A stretch of 41,445 nucleotides of DNA from Fermentimonas sp. (GCA_028709385.1 JAQVXD010000024.1:1-41445); one strand, 5' to 3'; positions 7,978 through 17,276 are shown, counted from the first letter of the stretch. Made by a program: numbers and translations. Notes: generated by a model from the letters alone, not told the origin.

Positions 7978-9642
7978 ATGCTGAAATCATTATCAATAGA
8001 AAATTATGCACTGATTGACTCTATTTACATAGAATTCGACTCGGGATTAACTGTGATAACAGGAGAAACAGGTGCAGGCAAATCGATTCTGCTGGGTGCA
8101 TTATCCCTGATTCTGGGACAAAGAGCTGAAAGCCGGCATATCAAACATGGCGAAAACAGATGTCTGATTGAAGGTGTTTTTGATATATCATCCTATAACC
8201 TCAAATCGTTTTTCGAACAATGTGATTGGGTGTATGACGGAAATGTATGCATAATCCGCAGAGAAATATGGAGTAATGGCAAGTCACGTGCTTTTGTAAA
8301 TGATTCACCTGTTTACCTTAACGATCTGAAGGAAATTGGGGAAAGGTTGATTGACATCCATTCGCAACATCAGAACCTTGCTCTGAATGATAATCTTTTT
8401 CAGCTGAATGTTGTTGACACACTTGCCGCTACTGACAAAGAACTAAAGGAGTATGAGAAGGCGTTTACTGACTTTCGATCTTCAGAAAAAGAGCTGAACG
8501 AAACACGTTTGCTGTCTCAAAAGAACAGAAAAGAAGAGGATTACCTGCGATTTCAACTGAAAAGTTTATCAGAAATTTCTCTTAAGCCGGGTGAACAGGA
8601 GGAACTTGAGGAAGAACTTGAAGCTCTAACACACTCCGAGGAGATAAAATCAGGATTATTTGCCGTAATATCAATGCTTTCGGAAGATGAGAAAAGTATT
8701 GAATCACTGCTGAAATCAACAAAGGATACACTGCAGAATGTTCAGAATGTATATCCTAAAGTAGCCGAACTGACAGAAAGGGTTAATTCTGCATATATAG
8801 ATTTAAAAGATGTGAGGGAGGAGGCTTCCCGTTATTTTGAAGAGGTTGATTTTGATCCCGGGCGGCAACAGATAATTGAAGACAGACTCAGCGCTATCTA
8901 CAGCTTACAGAAAAAACATTCCGTAAATACCGTTGATGAATTGATATTGCTCCGGGATGATATAGCTGCTCAATTAAAGAGTATCGATTCACTGGATGAG
9001 AAAATATCGCTGCTTGAAAAGGAAACATCAGAAAAGCGTACTTTAATGCTCGAGAAAGGTAAGGTGTTAAGTAAAAAGAGAAAAGATGCAGCTCCTGAAA
9101 TTGAGAGGCAGCTGGTTAACAGGCTGACTTATTTGAAAATGGCAAACAGTCGCTTTAAATGTGATTTCAGTGAAAAGCACACCCCTGATATAACAGGAAT
9201 TGATAATCTTGAGTTCCTTTTTTCAGCTAATAAAAACACAGCACTGCAACCGGTATCTGAAGTTGCTTCGGGTGGTGAGATATCACGTCTGATGCTTTGT
9301 CTGAAAGCTATGATTGCAGGTGCAACGGCACTGCCGACTATAATTTTTGATGAAATAGACACCGGTACGTCCGGAGAAATTGCTGACAGAGTAGGGACTA
9401 TCATGCGTCAGATGAGTCGCGAAATGCAGGTGATTACTATCACGCATTTACCTCAGATAGCCTCAAAGGGTGATGCTCACCTTGTTGTATTTAAGGAAGA
9501 GACACAAAACGATGTTACATCTAAAATAAAGGTCTTATCCAATGACGAAAGAGTTGATGAGATTGCTCAAATGCTGAGTGGTGCTGAGGTGACAACAGAA
9601 GCAATAGAAAATGCCAAAGCTATTCTTGGCATACAATCCTAA
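7978..9642 (+). CDS. recN: DNA repair protein RecN
   Basis: This is an SMC-like ATPase of 554 residues. Walker A is GETGAGKS at about 29-36, a long coiled-coil middle covers about 150-380, the ABC signature is EVASGGEISRLML and Walker B is PTIIFDEIDTGTSGEIADRVG without the last residue, with QVITITHLPQIAS after it. RecN acts early in double-strand break repair. I chose the ATG at 7978 because the family begins with MLKSLSIENYALID; the open frame extends upstream to a TTG at 7921 but that part has no family resemblance. It sits 66 bases after porE and 8 bases before rlmB. Confidence 0.95.
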   Translation: MLKSLSIENYALIDSIYIEFDSGLTVITGETGAGKSILLGALSLILGQRAESRHIKHGENRCLIEGVFDISSYNLKSFFEQCDWVYDGNVCIIRREIWSNGKSRAFVNDSPVYLNDLKEIGERLIDIHSQHQNLALNDNLFQLNVVDTLAATDKELKEYEKAFTDFRSSEKELNETRLLSQKNRKEEDYLRFQLKSLSEISLKPGEQEELEEELEALTHSEEIKSGLFAVISMLSEDEKSIESLLKSTKDTLQNVQNVYPKVAELTERVNSAYIDLKDVREEASRYFEEVDFDPGRQQIIEDRLSAIYSLQKKHSVNTVDELILLRDDIAAQLKSIDSLDEKISLLEKETSEKRTLMLEKGKVLSKKRKDAAPEIERQLVNRLTYLKMANSRFKCDFSEKHTPDITGIDNLEFLFSANKNTALQPVSEVASGGEISRLMLCLKAMIAGATALPTIIFDEIDTGTSGEIADRVGTIMRQMSREMQVITITHLPQIASKGDAHLVVFKEETQNDVTSKIKVLSNDERVDEIAQMLSGAEVTTEAIENAKAILGIQS

Positions 9643-9650
9643 TAAAATAT

Positions 9651-10415
9651 ATGAGAGATAAAGAGATGATTTTCGGCATTCGTGCTGTTATTGAGGCGAT
9701 TGAAGCCGGAAAAGATATAGACAGGGTGTTAATTAAGAGAGAACTGTCTGGAGAATTAATTAGCGAACTGTATCAGCTTTTGCGTGAATATGAGATTCCG
9801 ATGCAGAAAGTTCCTGTGGAACGAATCGACAGGATTACAAGGAAAAACCATCAGGGTGTAATAGCATTTATATCTGCCGTCACCTATCAGAAGCTGGAAC
9901 ATATCATTCCCTTATTATATGAAGAGGGCAAAAATCCTTTTATTATTGTACTGGACGGATTGACAGACGTTCGTAATTTTGGAGCCATAGCCCGTACCTG
10001 CGAAGTTGCGGGAGTAGACGCCATTGTTATACCCGAGAGAGGCAGTGTTTCTGTAAATGCTGATGCTATTAAAACTTCGGCAGGAGCATTGCACAGTATA
10101 CCTGTATGTCGTGAGAAAAGTCTGAAAGAAGCAATCCTGTTTATGAAAAACAGTGGGATTAAAGTTGTTGCTGCATCTGAAAAAGCGGCAGAATTATACA
10201 CAGAAGCCGATATGTCTGTACCAGTTGCCATATTAATGGGTTCGGAGGATGTTGGCATAGATACCGAACATCTCAGGATCAGTGATGAACTTGTTAAACT
10301 CCCCCAGGCAGGAAATATAAAGTCGCTGAACGTATCGGTTGCCGCAGGTGTTATGATATATGAAGTTCTGCGTCAGAGAAACATTATTTTAAAACAGTTT
10401 GATATCAAAATTTAA
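9651..10415 (+). CDS. rlmB: 23S rRNA 2'-O-ribose methyltransferase, TrmH/SpoU family
   Basis: The 254-residue protein has an N-terminal substrate-binding domain (about 1-80, ending RKNHQGVIAFIS) and a SpoU knotted methyltransferase domain. The three SpoU motifs are visible: GLTDVRNFGAIARTCEVAG, AILMGSEDVGI, and LPQAGNIKSLNVSVAAGVMI. RlmB methylates G2251 of 23S rRNA in E. coli; other TrmH-family targets cannot be excluded. It is 8 bases downstream of recN and 6 upstream of ridA, so it is cotranscribed. Confidence 0.9.
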   Translation: MRDKEMIFGIRAVIEAIEAGKDIDRVLIKRELSGELISELYQLLREYEIPMQKVPVERIDRITRKNHQGVIAFISAVTYQKLEHIIPLLYEEGKNPFIIVLDGLTDVRNFGAIARTCEVAGVDAIVIPERGSVSVNADAIKTSAGALHSIPVCREKSLKEAILFMKNSGIKVVAASEKAAELYTEADMSVPVAILMGSEDVGIDTEHLRISDELVKLPQAGNIKSLNVSVAAGVMIYEVLRQRNIILKQFDIKI

Positions 10416-10421
10416 GATAAA

Positions 10422-10799
10422 ATGAAAAAAGTTGTATCTACAAGAAATGCTCCTGAAGCAATTGGCCCATACAGCCAGGCAATTGAGGTTAACGGAATCC
10501 TGTTTGTTTCCGGAATGTTGCCGATAGACCCCACAACCGGTGATTTCGTTCCCGGTGGAGTAAAAGAGCAGACCGCACAGATTTTTATAAATATAAAAGC
10601 AGTTCTTTCTGCTGCTGAGATGAACATTGGACATATAGTAAAGACTACTGTTTTTTTGAGTGATATGTCACTTTTTGATGGAATGAATCAGGTATATGCC
10701 ACACAGTTTAAAGATTCTTTTCCTGCCAGGTCGACTGTCGCAGTAAAAGGACTGCCAAAGAATTCATTAGTTGAAATTGAAGTGATAGCTGCAAAATGA
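10422..10799 (+). CDS. ridA: RidA family reactive imine/enamine deaminase
   Basis: This 125-residue protein fits the trimeric RidA/YjgF/UK114 family: it has the APEAIGPYSQAI start, the VSGMLP strand, and the catalytic-site arginine in PARSTVAVKGLP followed by EIEVIAA. RidA hydrolyses reactive 2-aminoacrylate and related enamines from PLP enzymes. Its stop overlaps the start of the next gene in ATGA, which indicates translational coupling. Confidence 0.93.
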   Translation: MKKVVSTRNAPEAIGPYSQAIEVNGILFVSGMLPIDPTTGDFVPGGVKEQTAQIFINIKAVLSAAEMNIGHIVKTTVFLSDMSLFDGMNQVYATQFKDSFPARSTVAVKGLPKNSLVEIEVIAAK

Positions 10800-11173
10800 A
10801 AACGCTTGGAAATATCATTTGGGTAGTTTTTGGCGGATTCCTGATTGCTATAGAATATGTAATCGGCAGTATAACATTGATGATTACAATAATAGGAATC
10901 CCTTTTGGCCTGCAGTCATTAAAACTCGCAGAGGTAGCTCTGTGGCCTTTCGGCAAAAGGGTAATACACAATCAAACATCCACAGGTTGCCTCTCTCTGC
11001 TGATGAATATTATTTGGTTTTTTGTGGGAGGTCTGCCAATAGTGCTGACTCACTTTCTGTTTGGTTTACTTTTTTATATCACTATAATTGGTATCCCCTT
11101 TGGAAATCAGCACTTCAAATTGATGAAGCTTGCTTTGTCACCATTTGGCAAAGTTGTGATAGATAACAGATAA
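10796..11173 (+). CDS. YccF domain inner-membrane protein
   Basis: This 125-residue membrane protein consists of two similar YccF-type repeats, each ending in an IIGIPFG...PFGK...V motif (first about 30-60, second about 95-122). Each repeat is preceded by hydrophobic segments, giving about four membrane passes. YccF function is not established. It overlaps ridA by four bases and ends the run. Its stop is only eight bases from the stop of the convergent tatC, with no obvious terminator between. Confidence 0.85.
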   Translation: MKTLGNIIWVVFGGFLIAIEYVIGSITLMITIIGIPFGLQSLKLAEVALWPFGKRVIHNQTSTGCLSLLMNIIWFFVGGLPIVLTHFLFGLLFYITIIGIPFGNQHFKLMKLALSPFGKVVIDNR

Positions 11174-11181
11174 TTTAAGGC

Positions 11182-12006
11182 TTAGTCGATTACAGCAGGC
11201 AAAGTTTCTTCTTCCTCTTCCGGCGGATCCTTTTTAACAACGAATGCACTGATCTCCCAAAGAGCGTAGATAGGCAGAGTTACCACAAAAAGTGAAAATG
11301 GGTCACCCGAAGGTGTTATTAGTGCTGCTGCTAAAAGTGAACCGACTACTGCGTGGCGTCGATATTTTCTGAAAAAAGAGCGGTAAACCAGTCCAAGGTT
11401 AGACAGTAGCCAAAATACCAACGGAAGTTCGAATACCAATCCCATAATCAGTATAAGAGTATAGAAATTACTCATGTAAGAATCGAGTGAGATCATATTT
11501 TCAATTGACTCACTCAGTTCAAATGTTATAAGGAATCGGAATATTAATGGAAATACAATGTAATAACCAACCAGGCAACCGATTATAAACATAATTCCAC
11601 CAAAACCAAAAGCTTGTTTTACTCCTTTTGCTTCGTTTTCATAAAGTGCCGGACTGATGAATTTCCAGATTTCGTATAATATATAGGGGATTGTACAAAG
11701 AATTCCAAAAGCGAAAGATGTTGAAATATAGGTCATGAACTGTGTAGTCATGTTAATATTCAACATCTGTACATTGAATGATTCAGCAGAGAAATCCGGT
11801 AAGAAGGGTATATATTGACTTGCTTTATCCAGAAATTTATAGGTGGCAAAATCAGAATTACGCGGTGCCAGTATAACTGAATCGAAAATATGTGGGATAA
11901 TGATGAATCCCAGTATAGAAAAGACTACAACAGCAATGATAATATGAATAATAGTCCATCGGAATTCTTCCAGATGATCCCAAAAGGACATTTCTTTCTC
12001 TGCCAT
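11182..12006 (-). CDS. tatC: Sec-independent protein translocase TatC
   Basis: The 274-residue protein has six membrane segments and the family start MSFWDHLEEFRWTII, whose HLEEFR motif and glutamate belong to the twin-arginine recognition site. The signature FRKYRRHAVVGSLLAAALITPSGDP without its last residues is also present. TatC binds Tat signal peptides and recruits TatA to move folded proteins across the inner membrane. It is 37 bases downstream of tatA. The C-terminus is short and acidic. A Tat substrate candidate lies at 26932-28254. Confidence 0.96.
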   Translation of the reverse strand: MAEKEMSFWDHLEEFRWTIIHIIIAVVVFSILGFIIIPHIFDSVILAPRNSDFATYKFLDKASQYIPFLPDFSAESFNVQMLNINMTTQFMTYISTSFAFGILCTIPYILYEIWKFISPALYENEAKGVKQAFGFGGIMFIIGCLVGYYIVFPLIFRFLITFELSESIENMISLDSYMSNFYTLILIMGLVFELPLVFWLLSNLGLVYRSFFRKYRRHAVVGSLLAAALITPSGDPFSLFVVTLPIYALWEISAFVVKKDPPEEEEETLPAVID

Positions 12007-12043
12007 GTGTATATCTGTACGCTATAGGGTCCTGATTATTAGT

Positions 12044-12247
12044 TTACTTTTCGGCTGTTGTCTTTTTATCTGCAGGATCCGCTTTTATATCATCTTCAAT
12101 ATCGTTAAGACCTTTCTTGAAGCTGTTTATACCTTTTCCGAGACCTTTCATGAATTCAGGTATTTTCTTGCCACCGAAAAGTATTAGAATAACTAAGACT
12201 ATAATAGGAATTTCCCAACCGTTTAAATTAATAAGTAATGGATTCAT
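12044..12247 (-). CDS. tatA: Sec-independent protein translocase TatA/E
   Basis: This 67-residue protein has a single N-terminal membrane helix ([21 protein letters not shown]), the conserved FGGKKIPE hinge, and an amphipathic helix ([16 protein letters not shown]) followed by a charged tail. TatA oligomers form the translocation zone. It is first in a two-gene tatA-tatC operon with no tatB, as is usual in Bacteroidota. Confidence 0.95.
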   Translation of the reverse strand: MNPLLINLNGWEIPIIVLVILILFGGKKIPEFMKGLGKGINSFKKGLNDIEDDIKADPADKKTTAEK

Positions 12248-12333
12248 AGGTTTTTTTATTTGTTTGTAATGTTGTAATTGTTGATGTTGATTAAATCTTA
12301 TAGATTTTATTTTTCTATCTACTATAGAGTATA

Positions 12334-12365
12334 CAAATGTATTGCTAATTTATCAAACAAACCAA
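12334..12365 (-). promoter_or_regulatory. Promoter of tatAC
   Basis: On the minus strand TACATTTG (12334-12341) matches the -7 consensus TAnnTTTG, and TTG at 12363-12365 lies 21 bases upstream. This implies a leader of about 80 bases before tatA. Confidence 0.55.
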
Positions 12366-12409
12366 CTGTTTTAATATAAAGTTTGAAAAAATAAGTAGTT
12401 AAACACGTA

Positions 12410-13483
12410 TTAAATTGCTGAATGTGGATTAATTATTAAATCCGTATAAATTGGAAGATGGTCGCTGAACCCATTGTTATAACGGGGTCCCAGATTGGTT
12501 CTGAATGGTTTTTTACCATAGTATTTCTTATCATCTTCTAAAAGGAAATCTCCGTTATAAATATTTACTTCATTGTTTTTAACGTTAACAGGGCTTTTTG
12601 GATTCAAAAGATTGCCGCTGACAATAATATGGTCATTAATATACCATTTGCCCTGGTATTTATAAGTCCCCTTGTCCCTATCCTTTTCAATGTCACTGCT
12701 TCGGAATAAATTAAACAGTTCTTTATCGTAATCAATTTCAGATAACTTGTATTCAGAAAGAATATCAATACTGCTTGCCTGAAGTGATTCAGACATGCTT
12801 TTATCATCGGGTTGATCGTTAAAATCTCCCATGATAATTATATTTGCAATATCCCGCTTTGAAAGCAGACTGTCAACTCTCTCTCTCAGCACCAATGCTG
12901 ATTCAATCCTTGCCTGCTCAGTCTCTTTTTCTCCTCCGCTTCTTGAAGGAAAGTGACATACAAATACATCAAGAGTGTCGCTGTTTATGATTAAGCCTGT
13001 AGCATGTAGTATGTTGCGTGTCGGTCTTCTGTTTTTTTCTTTTAATTTTATTTCATACTCAGTGCTTCCCAAAAGTTTAAACTGATGCCGCTGATAAAGC
13101 AGGGCAATATTTATTCCTCTGATATCGGGAGAGTCTGTTATTACGTAATCATATCCCTGCGCCCACAGAGGGGAGTGATTGATAAGATCATGCATGACAC
13201 TGTCATTTTCAACTTCACAAAGTCCAGCCAAAGCAGGTGAATGCATGCCGCCTACAGCAGTTATGACACTTGTTATATTGCGCAGTTTTTTACGATACTT
13301 CCAGGGTGTCCAGTTCATAAAACCGTCAGGCAGAAAATCATTGTCATCTTTAACAGGATTGTCAGATGTGTCAAATAGATTTTCAACATTATAAAACATT
13401 ACACGGAGATTGTTTTGTGAAACAATTTCCGTGAATGATATTATCAAATATAGAGATAATATGAATACTCTGCGACCTGACAC
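12410..13483 (-). CDS. Secreted endonuclease/exonuclease/phosphatase family protein
   Basis: The 357-residue protein has a cleavable signal (residues about 1-22) and then the complete EEP fold. Visible motifs are RVMFYNVENLFD (Asn and Glu metal ligands), LAGLCEVEND, VCHFPSRSGG, the MGDFNDQPDD catalytic Asp/Asn, and the terminal GFSDHLPI (Asp-His). Such proteins hydrolyse phosphodiester or phosphomonoester bonds in nucleic acids, lipids or inositol phosphates; the substrate cannot be read here. It follows pepD by 16 bases on the same strand and is probably periplasmic. Confidence 0.88.
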   Translation of the reverse strand: MSGRRVFILSLYLIISFTEIVSQNNLRVMFYNVENLFDTSDNPVKDDNDFLPDGFMNWTPWKYRKKLRNITSVITAVGGMHSPALAGLCEVENDSVMHDLINHSPLWAQGYDYVITDSPDIRGINIALLYQRHQFKLLGSTEYEIKLKEKNRRPTRNILHATGLIINSDTLDVFVCHFPSRSGGEKETEQARIESALVLRERVDSLLSKRDIANIIIMGDFNDQPDDKSMSESLQASSIDILSEYKLSEIDYDKELFNLFRSSDIEKDRDKGTYKYQGKWYINDHIIVSGNLLNPKSPVNVKNNEVNIYNGDFLLEDDKKYYGKKPFRTNLGPRYNNGFSDHLPIYTDLIINPHSAI

Positions 13484-13499
13484 TAAATATTACGGATAT

Positions 13500-14969
13500 T
13501 TATTTCATATCATCAGAAGAGATATTCTCCAGTATTTTCACCAGGAAGTCCCAGAATTTACCTACAGAGGAAATTTTCATTTTCTCATCGGGTGAATGAA
13601 CATCAGTCATGTCAGGTCCAATCGAGATCATATCGAGATTAGAATATTTTTCCAGAAACAATCCGCATTCAAGTCCGGCATGTATTGCCTTTACCTTAGG
13701 ATTTTTATTATAAAGCTTTTTGTATTCTCTTTGTGCCAGTTTAAGCAGTTTAGAATCCGGATTTGGCTGCCATCCCGGGTATCCTTCGTTGTGAACTACT
13801 TTAGCACCTGCCAGTTCAAATACAGATGAAACCATGTTGACTACGTATCTTTTTTGTGATTCGACAGAGCTGCGCTGACTTGTGCCTATTTCAATCTGAT
13901 TATCGGGCAGCATTTTTACGGAAGCCAGATTTGTAGAAGTTTCAACAAGACCGGGTATGTCGTGACTCATCCCTATAACGCCGTGTGGACAAGCATTAAG
14001 TGCAAGAATCAGTCTTTCGGTTGTTTTTTTGTTTATTACTTTTGAAGGTATCTGTACTGATTCAAGCTGAATATCAAGATTTGGCTCAGTATGTTTTAAT
14101 TCATTCTGTACATCAGCAAGAAACGTATTTAGTTTTACTCTGATATCCTCTTTATACTTCTCTTTGACACCTAACAGTGCATATGCTTCCCTGGGAATAG
14201 CATTGTGAAGGTTTCCACCTCCAATTTCGGAAAGAATCATATCATATTTTTTTCTGGATATAGAGTTTAAAAAGCGGGCAAGAATCTTGTTGGCATTGCC
14301 GAAACCTTTGTCAATATCACTACCGGAGTGTCCACCCCTTAATCCTTTCACCATCACCCTGAACCAGAAGTATTTCTTAGGTGCATCTTTCTCCTTGTAT
14401 TTGAAGTATGCTTTTGTCCCTTTTCCACCGGCACACCCTATATATATTTCACCCTCTTCCTCCGTGTCCAGGTTTATCAGAAGATTGCCTGACAGGAAAT
14501 CTTTCACGAGAGCGTTAGCACCGGTTAATCCTGTTTCTTCGTCAACAGTGAAAAATGCTTCAATTTTACCATGGGCAATATTGTCAGAAGCCAGTACTGC
14601 CAGTTCTGCCGCAACACCTATTCCGTTGTCGGCTCCGAGAGTAGTGCCGTTGGCCTTTACCCAATCACCTTCAATAATAGTTTCAATAGGGTCATTGTCA
14701 AAATCATGTTCGACGTCTGAGTTCTTCTCACAAACCATATCGATATGAGATTGAAGAATAATAGTAGGCAGATCCTCTTTGCCGGTAGTCGCAGGTTTTG
14801 TTATAAGTATGTTTCCTGCCTTGTCCTGTTTTACTTCCAGATTGTGTTTCTCAGCAAAATCAAGTAAATATGCCCTTATCTTTTCCTCTTTTTTTGAAGG
14901 TCGCGGGATTTGAGTGATATCATAAAAATAACCCCATATTGCCGATGGCTCTAATTCTTTTATTGTCAT
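13500..14969 (-). CDS. pepD: Aminoacyl-histidine dipeptidase (PepD, M20 family)
   Basis: This 489-residue M20 metallopeptidase has no signal peptide. Metal and catalytic residues are evident: ILQSHIDMVCEKN (His, catalytic Asp), TTLGADNGIGVA (bridging Asp), VDEETGLTGA (catalytic Glu-Glu), LINLDTEEEGEIYIG (Asp) and MTDVHSPDEKM (His). GLRGGHSGSDIDKG is in the dimerisation domain. It cleaves Xaa-His dipeptides in the cytoplasm. It heads a two-gene minus-strand unit with the secreted EEP protein. Confidence 0.94.
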   Translation of the reverse strand: MTIKELEPSAIWGYFYDITQIPRPSKKEEKIRAYLLDFAEKHNLEVKQDKAGNILITKPATTGKEDLPTIILQSHIDMVCEKNSDVEHDFDNDPIETIIEGDWVKANGTTLGADNGIGVAAELAVLASDNIAHGKIEAFFTVDEETGLTGANALVKDFLSGNLLINLDTEEEGEIYIGCAGGKGTKAYFKYKEKDAPKKYFWFRVMVKGLRGGHSGSDIDKGFGNANKILARFLNSISRKKYDMILSEIGGGNLHNAIPREAYALLGVKEKYKEDIRVKLNTFLADVQNELKHTEPNLDIQLESVQIPSKVINKKTTERLILALNACPHGVIGMSHDIPGLVETSTNLASVKMLPDNQIEIGTSQRSSVESQKRYVVNMVSSVFELAGAKVVHNEGYPGWQPNPDSKLLKLAQREYKKLYNKNPKVKAIHAGLECGLFLEKYSNLDMISIGPDMTDVHSPDEKMKISSVGKFWDFLVKILENISSDDMK

Positions 14970-14999
14970 AGTATATTAGTATTTATAATTTCTAATCTA

Positions 15000-15030
15000 T
15001 AAAAATAGGTGAAATAAAACGTTCTCACAA
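15000..15030 (-). promoter_or_regulatory. Probable pepD promoter
   Basis: The minus strand has TATTTTTA (15000-15007, one mismatch to TAnnTTTG) with TTG at 15028-15030, a 20-base spacer. It lies in the 143-base divergent region shared with the next plus-strand gene. Confidence 0.45.
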
Positions 15031-15082
15031 TAATTTTAGCATCTTTAATAAGAAAAAATCGTGTTTAATTAAGTAAATAATC

Positions 15083-15090
15083 TATCTTTG
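15083..15090 (+). promoter_or_regulatory. -7 box for the small membrane protein gene
   Basis: TATCTTTG is a perfect -7 element 22 bases before the ATG at 15113. No clear TTG is found 19-21 bases upstream. Confidence 0.55.
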
Positions 15091-15112
15091 CGACTCGAAA
15101 AGAAGTATTATT

Positions 15113-15334
15113 ATGTTACAAACAATAATTATAAGTATAGTAGTAGGCTTTATAGCAATACTTTTGATGGGTGTTCGTGTTTTTTTTACCAAAAAAGGTG
15201 AATTCCCCAATACACACATAGGAGCAAGTAAAGCTATGCAAGATAGAGGTATAAGTTGTGCTACATCTCAAGATACTGAATATCGCTATAAAGAAAGCCC
15301 TATTGTGAAATTAATGAAAAACGAAAAATTATAA
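15113..15334 (+). CDS. Conserved small single-pass membrane protein, function unknown
   Basis: The 73-residue protein has one N-terminal membrane helix (about 3-24), a basic patch and a polar tail. The tail contains FPNTHIGASKAMQDRGISCA, with a single cysteine followed by TSQD. I recognise this segment as typical of short Bacteroidota proteins but know no function for it. It is 12 bases upstream of the OmpH/Skp-like gene and shares its promoter region. Conservation of the SKAMQDRGISCATSQD block would suggest a binding or redox role; this is a guess. Confidence 0.75.
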   Translation: MLQTIIISIVVGFIAILLMGVRVFFTKKGEFPNTHIGASKAMQDRGISCATSQDTEYRYKESPIVKLMKNEKL

Positions 15335-15346
15335 ACTTCCTTAATA

Positions 15347-15979
15347 ATGAAGAATTTCACCAATTATATAGTCAGTGGAGTACTGGCTATTGCAGTTATT
15401 GTTCTTTTTATCCTGCATTTTACAACAGGCAAATCCGGAAAAGATGCAGGTAGTAGTGATTTATCAATCTTATTAAATGACTCTTCAGTTACTTTGCCAA
15501 TAGCTTATGTTAACGTTGATTCACTATTGATGAATTATAATTTTGCAAAGGATTTGAATGAATCTCTTTTAAGAAAAGAAGAGAGCACACGAGCTACGCT
15601 TAATCAGCGTCAGAATCAAATTAACTCTGCGGCACAGGAATTTGAACGTAAATTGCGCAATAATGCCTTTTTGAGTCAGGAAAGAGCTCAGCAGGAACAG
15701 GAGCGTATACTTCAGATGAATCAGGAGTATCAGCAGCTGGCAGACAGACTGTCGCAGGATTTCATGCTTGAGCAGCAGAAACTGAATCTGCAAATGGAAG
15801 ATACTATTAAAGTCAGAATGACTGAATTCAACCGTGAGAGAAATTACGAAATTATTTTTAGCAATATTTCAACCAGTACATTAATTTATGCTAAGGACAA
15901 ATATGATATTACTGATGAAGTGGTACAGTTCCTTAATAATAAATATGGACCGGCAACTGCTCCTGCTACAGGAGAATAA
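15347..15979 (+). CDS. OmpH/Skp family periplasmic chaperone
   Basis: The 210-residue protein starts with a hydrophobic segment (about 8-27) that looks like a retained membrane anchor. The conserved beta strand LPIAYVNVDSLLMNYNFAKD follows, then a long glutamine/glutamate-rich coiled coil (about 70-160) and a C-terminal strand region (IIFSNISTSTLIYAKD). Skp/OmpH proteins hold unfolded outer-membrane proteins in the periplasm. It is translated just after the small membrane protein and is closed by a strong terminator. Confidence 0.88.
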   Translation: MKNFTNYIVSGVLAIAVIVLFILHFTTGKSGKDAGSSDLSILLNDSSVTLPIAYVNVDSLLMNYNFAKDLNESLLRKEESTRATLNQRQNQINSAAQEFERKLRNNAFLSQERAQQEQERILQMNQEYQQLADRLSQDFMLEQQKLNLQMEDTIKVRMTEFNRERNYEIIFSNISTSTLIYAKDKYDITDEVVQFLNNKYGPATAPATGE

Positions 15980-16031
15980 TCAGAATAATCAGATTAAGCA
16001 GAAGTTATCTTGGTTAATAGATAAATTATAA

Positions 16032-16060
16032 AGGTTCTTTGTTGCAAAGAGCCTTTTTTT
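16032..16060 (+). terminator. Rho-independent terminator after ompH
   Basis: A 10-bp stem AGGTTCTTTG / CAAAGAGCCT (one G-T pair) with a TTG loop is followed by a run of Ts. Confidence 0.9.
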
Positions 16061-16085
16061 GTTTTCTTATTCCTAATTTAGTCTT

Positions 16086-17276
16086 ATGAAACAAACTTTT
16101 AAGAATTACTTACAAAAACAGAAACAAAATTTTCTTGATGGGTACAATAATGAATTTCAAGAATCCGGTATTGTTATAGTTATACCTTGTTATGATGAGC
16201 CTGATTTAATTAATACTCTGGACAATATCACTAATTGTGATTTACCAGACGTAAAAGTGACTATTTTAGTTGTTATTAATTCGGCTGTTAAAACTGATTT
16301 AGAAATAGTGAGTCGAAATAGAGATACCTATTTAGAACTGTACGATTACAGGAAAAAAATCAGGGATCATGGTATTGAGCTTAGATTTTTGTGTTTAGAG
16401 CTACTTCCTGACAAACATGCCGGGGTAGGTTTTGCACGAAAAATCGGAATGGACCTTGCTGTTGACCATTTTTATAAGACAGATAATTACAACGGTATTA
16501 TTGTATCATTGGATGCGGACTGTGAAGTATCGAATAATTTTCTGACCAGTATTTACGATGCATTCAAGCAAAATGAAAAGCTTAAAGTCACGATACACAA
16601 CTTTTATCACAGAGTAGAAAGTGATGCCGGTAATATTGAATATGCAGTAAGGCAATATGAGGCATATCTGCACTATTACAGTGAAAGCCTAAAACAAATC
16701 GGTTTCCCCTATTATTATCACACAATAGGGTCAGCATTTGCAGTATCGGCAGATGCTTATGTTAGAGCAGGCGGCATGGGACGCCAGCAGGGTGGTGAAG
16801 ACTTTTACTTTCTGCAGAAAGTATTTCCTCTTGGTGAGGTGAAATTTTTAAAAGATACATTCGTTTATCCTCTTGCAAGATTTTCTGACAGGGTTCCGTT
16901 TGGTACGGGGCCGGCAATACAAAAAATACTGGATGAGCCTGACGGGATTTTGAAAGTTTATTCAAGGCAATCCTTTCATGAACTTAAGAGGTTTTTTGAT
17001 CTGAAGGAGTTCTTTTTTAAAAAAGATGATGCAACAATAATTTCAAAAGTGTCAGAATTGCACCCGGTACTGATTGACTTTTTAAATGAGAATGAATATT
17101 TGAAACTATTGAGAGATTGTAACGATAACTGTGCAACATTGAAAAGTTTTGTGAAGCGTTTCTTTCATAACTTTAATGCTTTCAGGATTGTGAAATATCT
17201 GAATTACGTACATCCTAAGCCTTTTGAGTTCGAAAAAATTACTACAGTTACTGACAAATTAAAATCCAGAGTTTGA
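16086..17276 (+). CDS. Family 2 glycosyltransferase
   Basis: The 396-residue cytoplasmic protein has a GT-A fold: IVIVIPCYDEPDLINTLDNI near residue 30, then IVSLDADCEVS with the metal-binding DAD around residue 142, and GGMGRQQGGEDFYFLQK, resembling the GG..GED acceptor motif. Helical segments follow to the C-terminus with no membrane segments. The long insertion between the first strand and the DxD differs from standard polysaccharide GT2 enzymes. No sugar-pathway genes are adjacent, so donor and acceptor are unknown. Confidence 0.82.
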   Translation: MKQTFKNYLQKQKQNFLDGYNNEFQESGIVIVIPCYDEPDLINTLDNITNCDLPDVKVTILVVINSAVKTDLEIVSRNRDTYLELYDYRKKIRDHGIELRFLCLELLPDKHAGVGFARKIGMDLAVDHFYKTDNYNGIIVSLDADCEVSNNFLTSIYDAFKQNEKLKVTIHNFYHRVESDAGNIEYAVRQYEAYLHYYSESLKQIGFPYYYHTIGSAFAVSADAYVRAGGMGRQQGGEDFYFLQKVFPLGEVKFLKDTFVYPLARFSDRVPFGTGPAIQKILDEPDGILKVYSRQSFHELKRFFDLKEFFFKKDDATIISKVSELHPVLIDFLNENEYLKLLRDCNDNCATLKSFVKRFFHNFNAFRIVKYLNYVHPKPFEFEKITTVTDKLKSRV

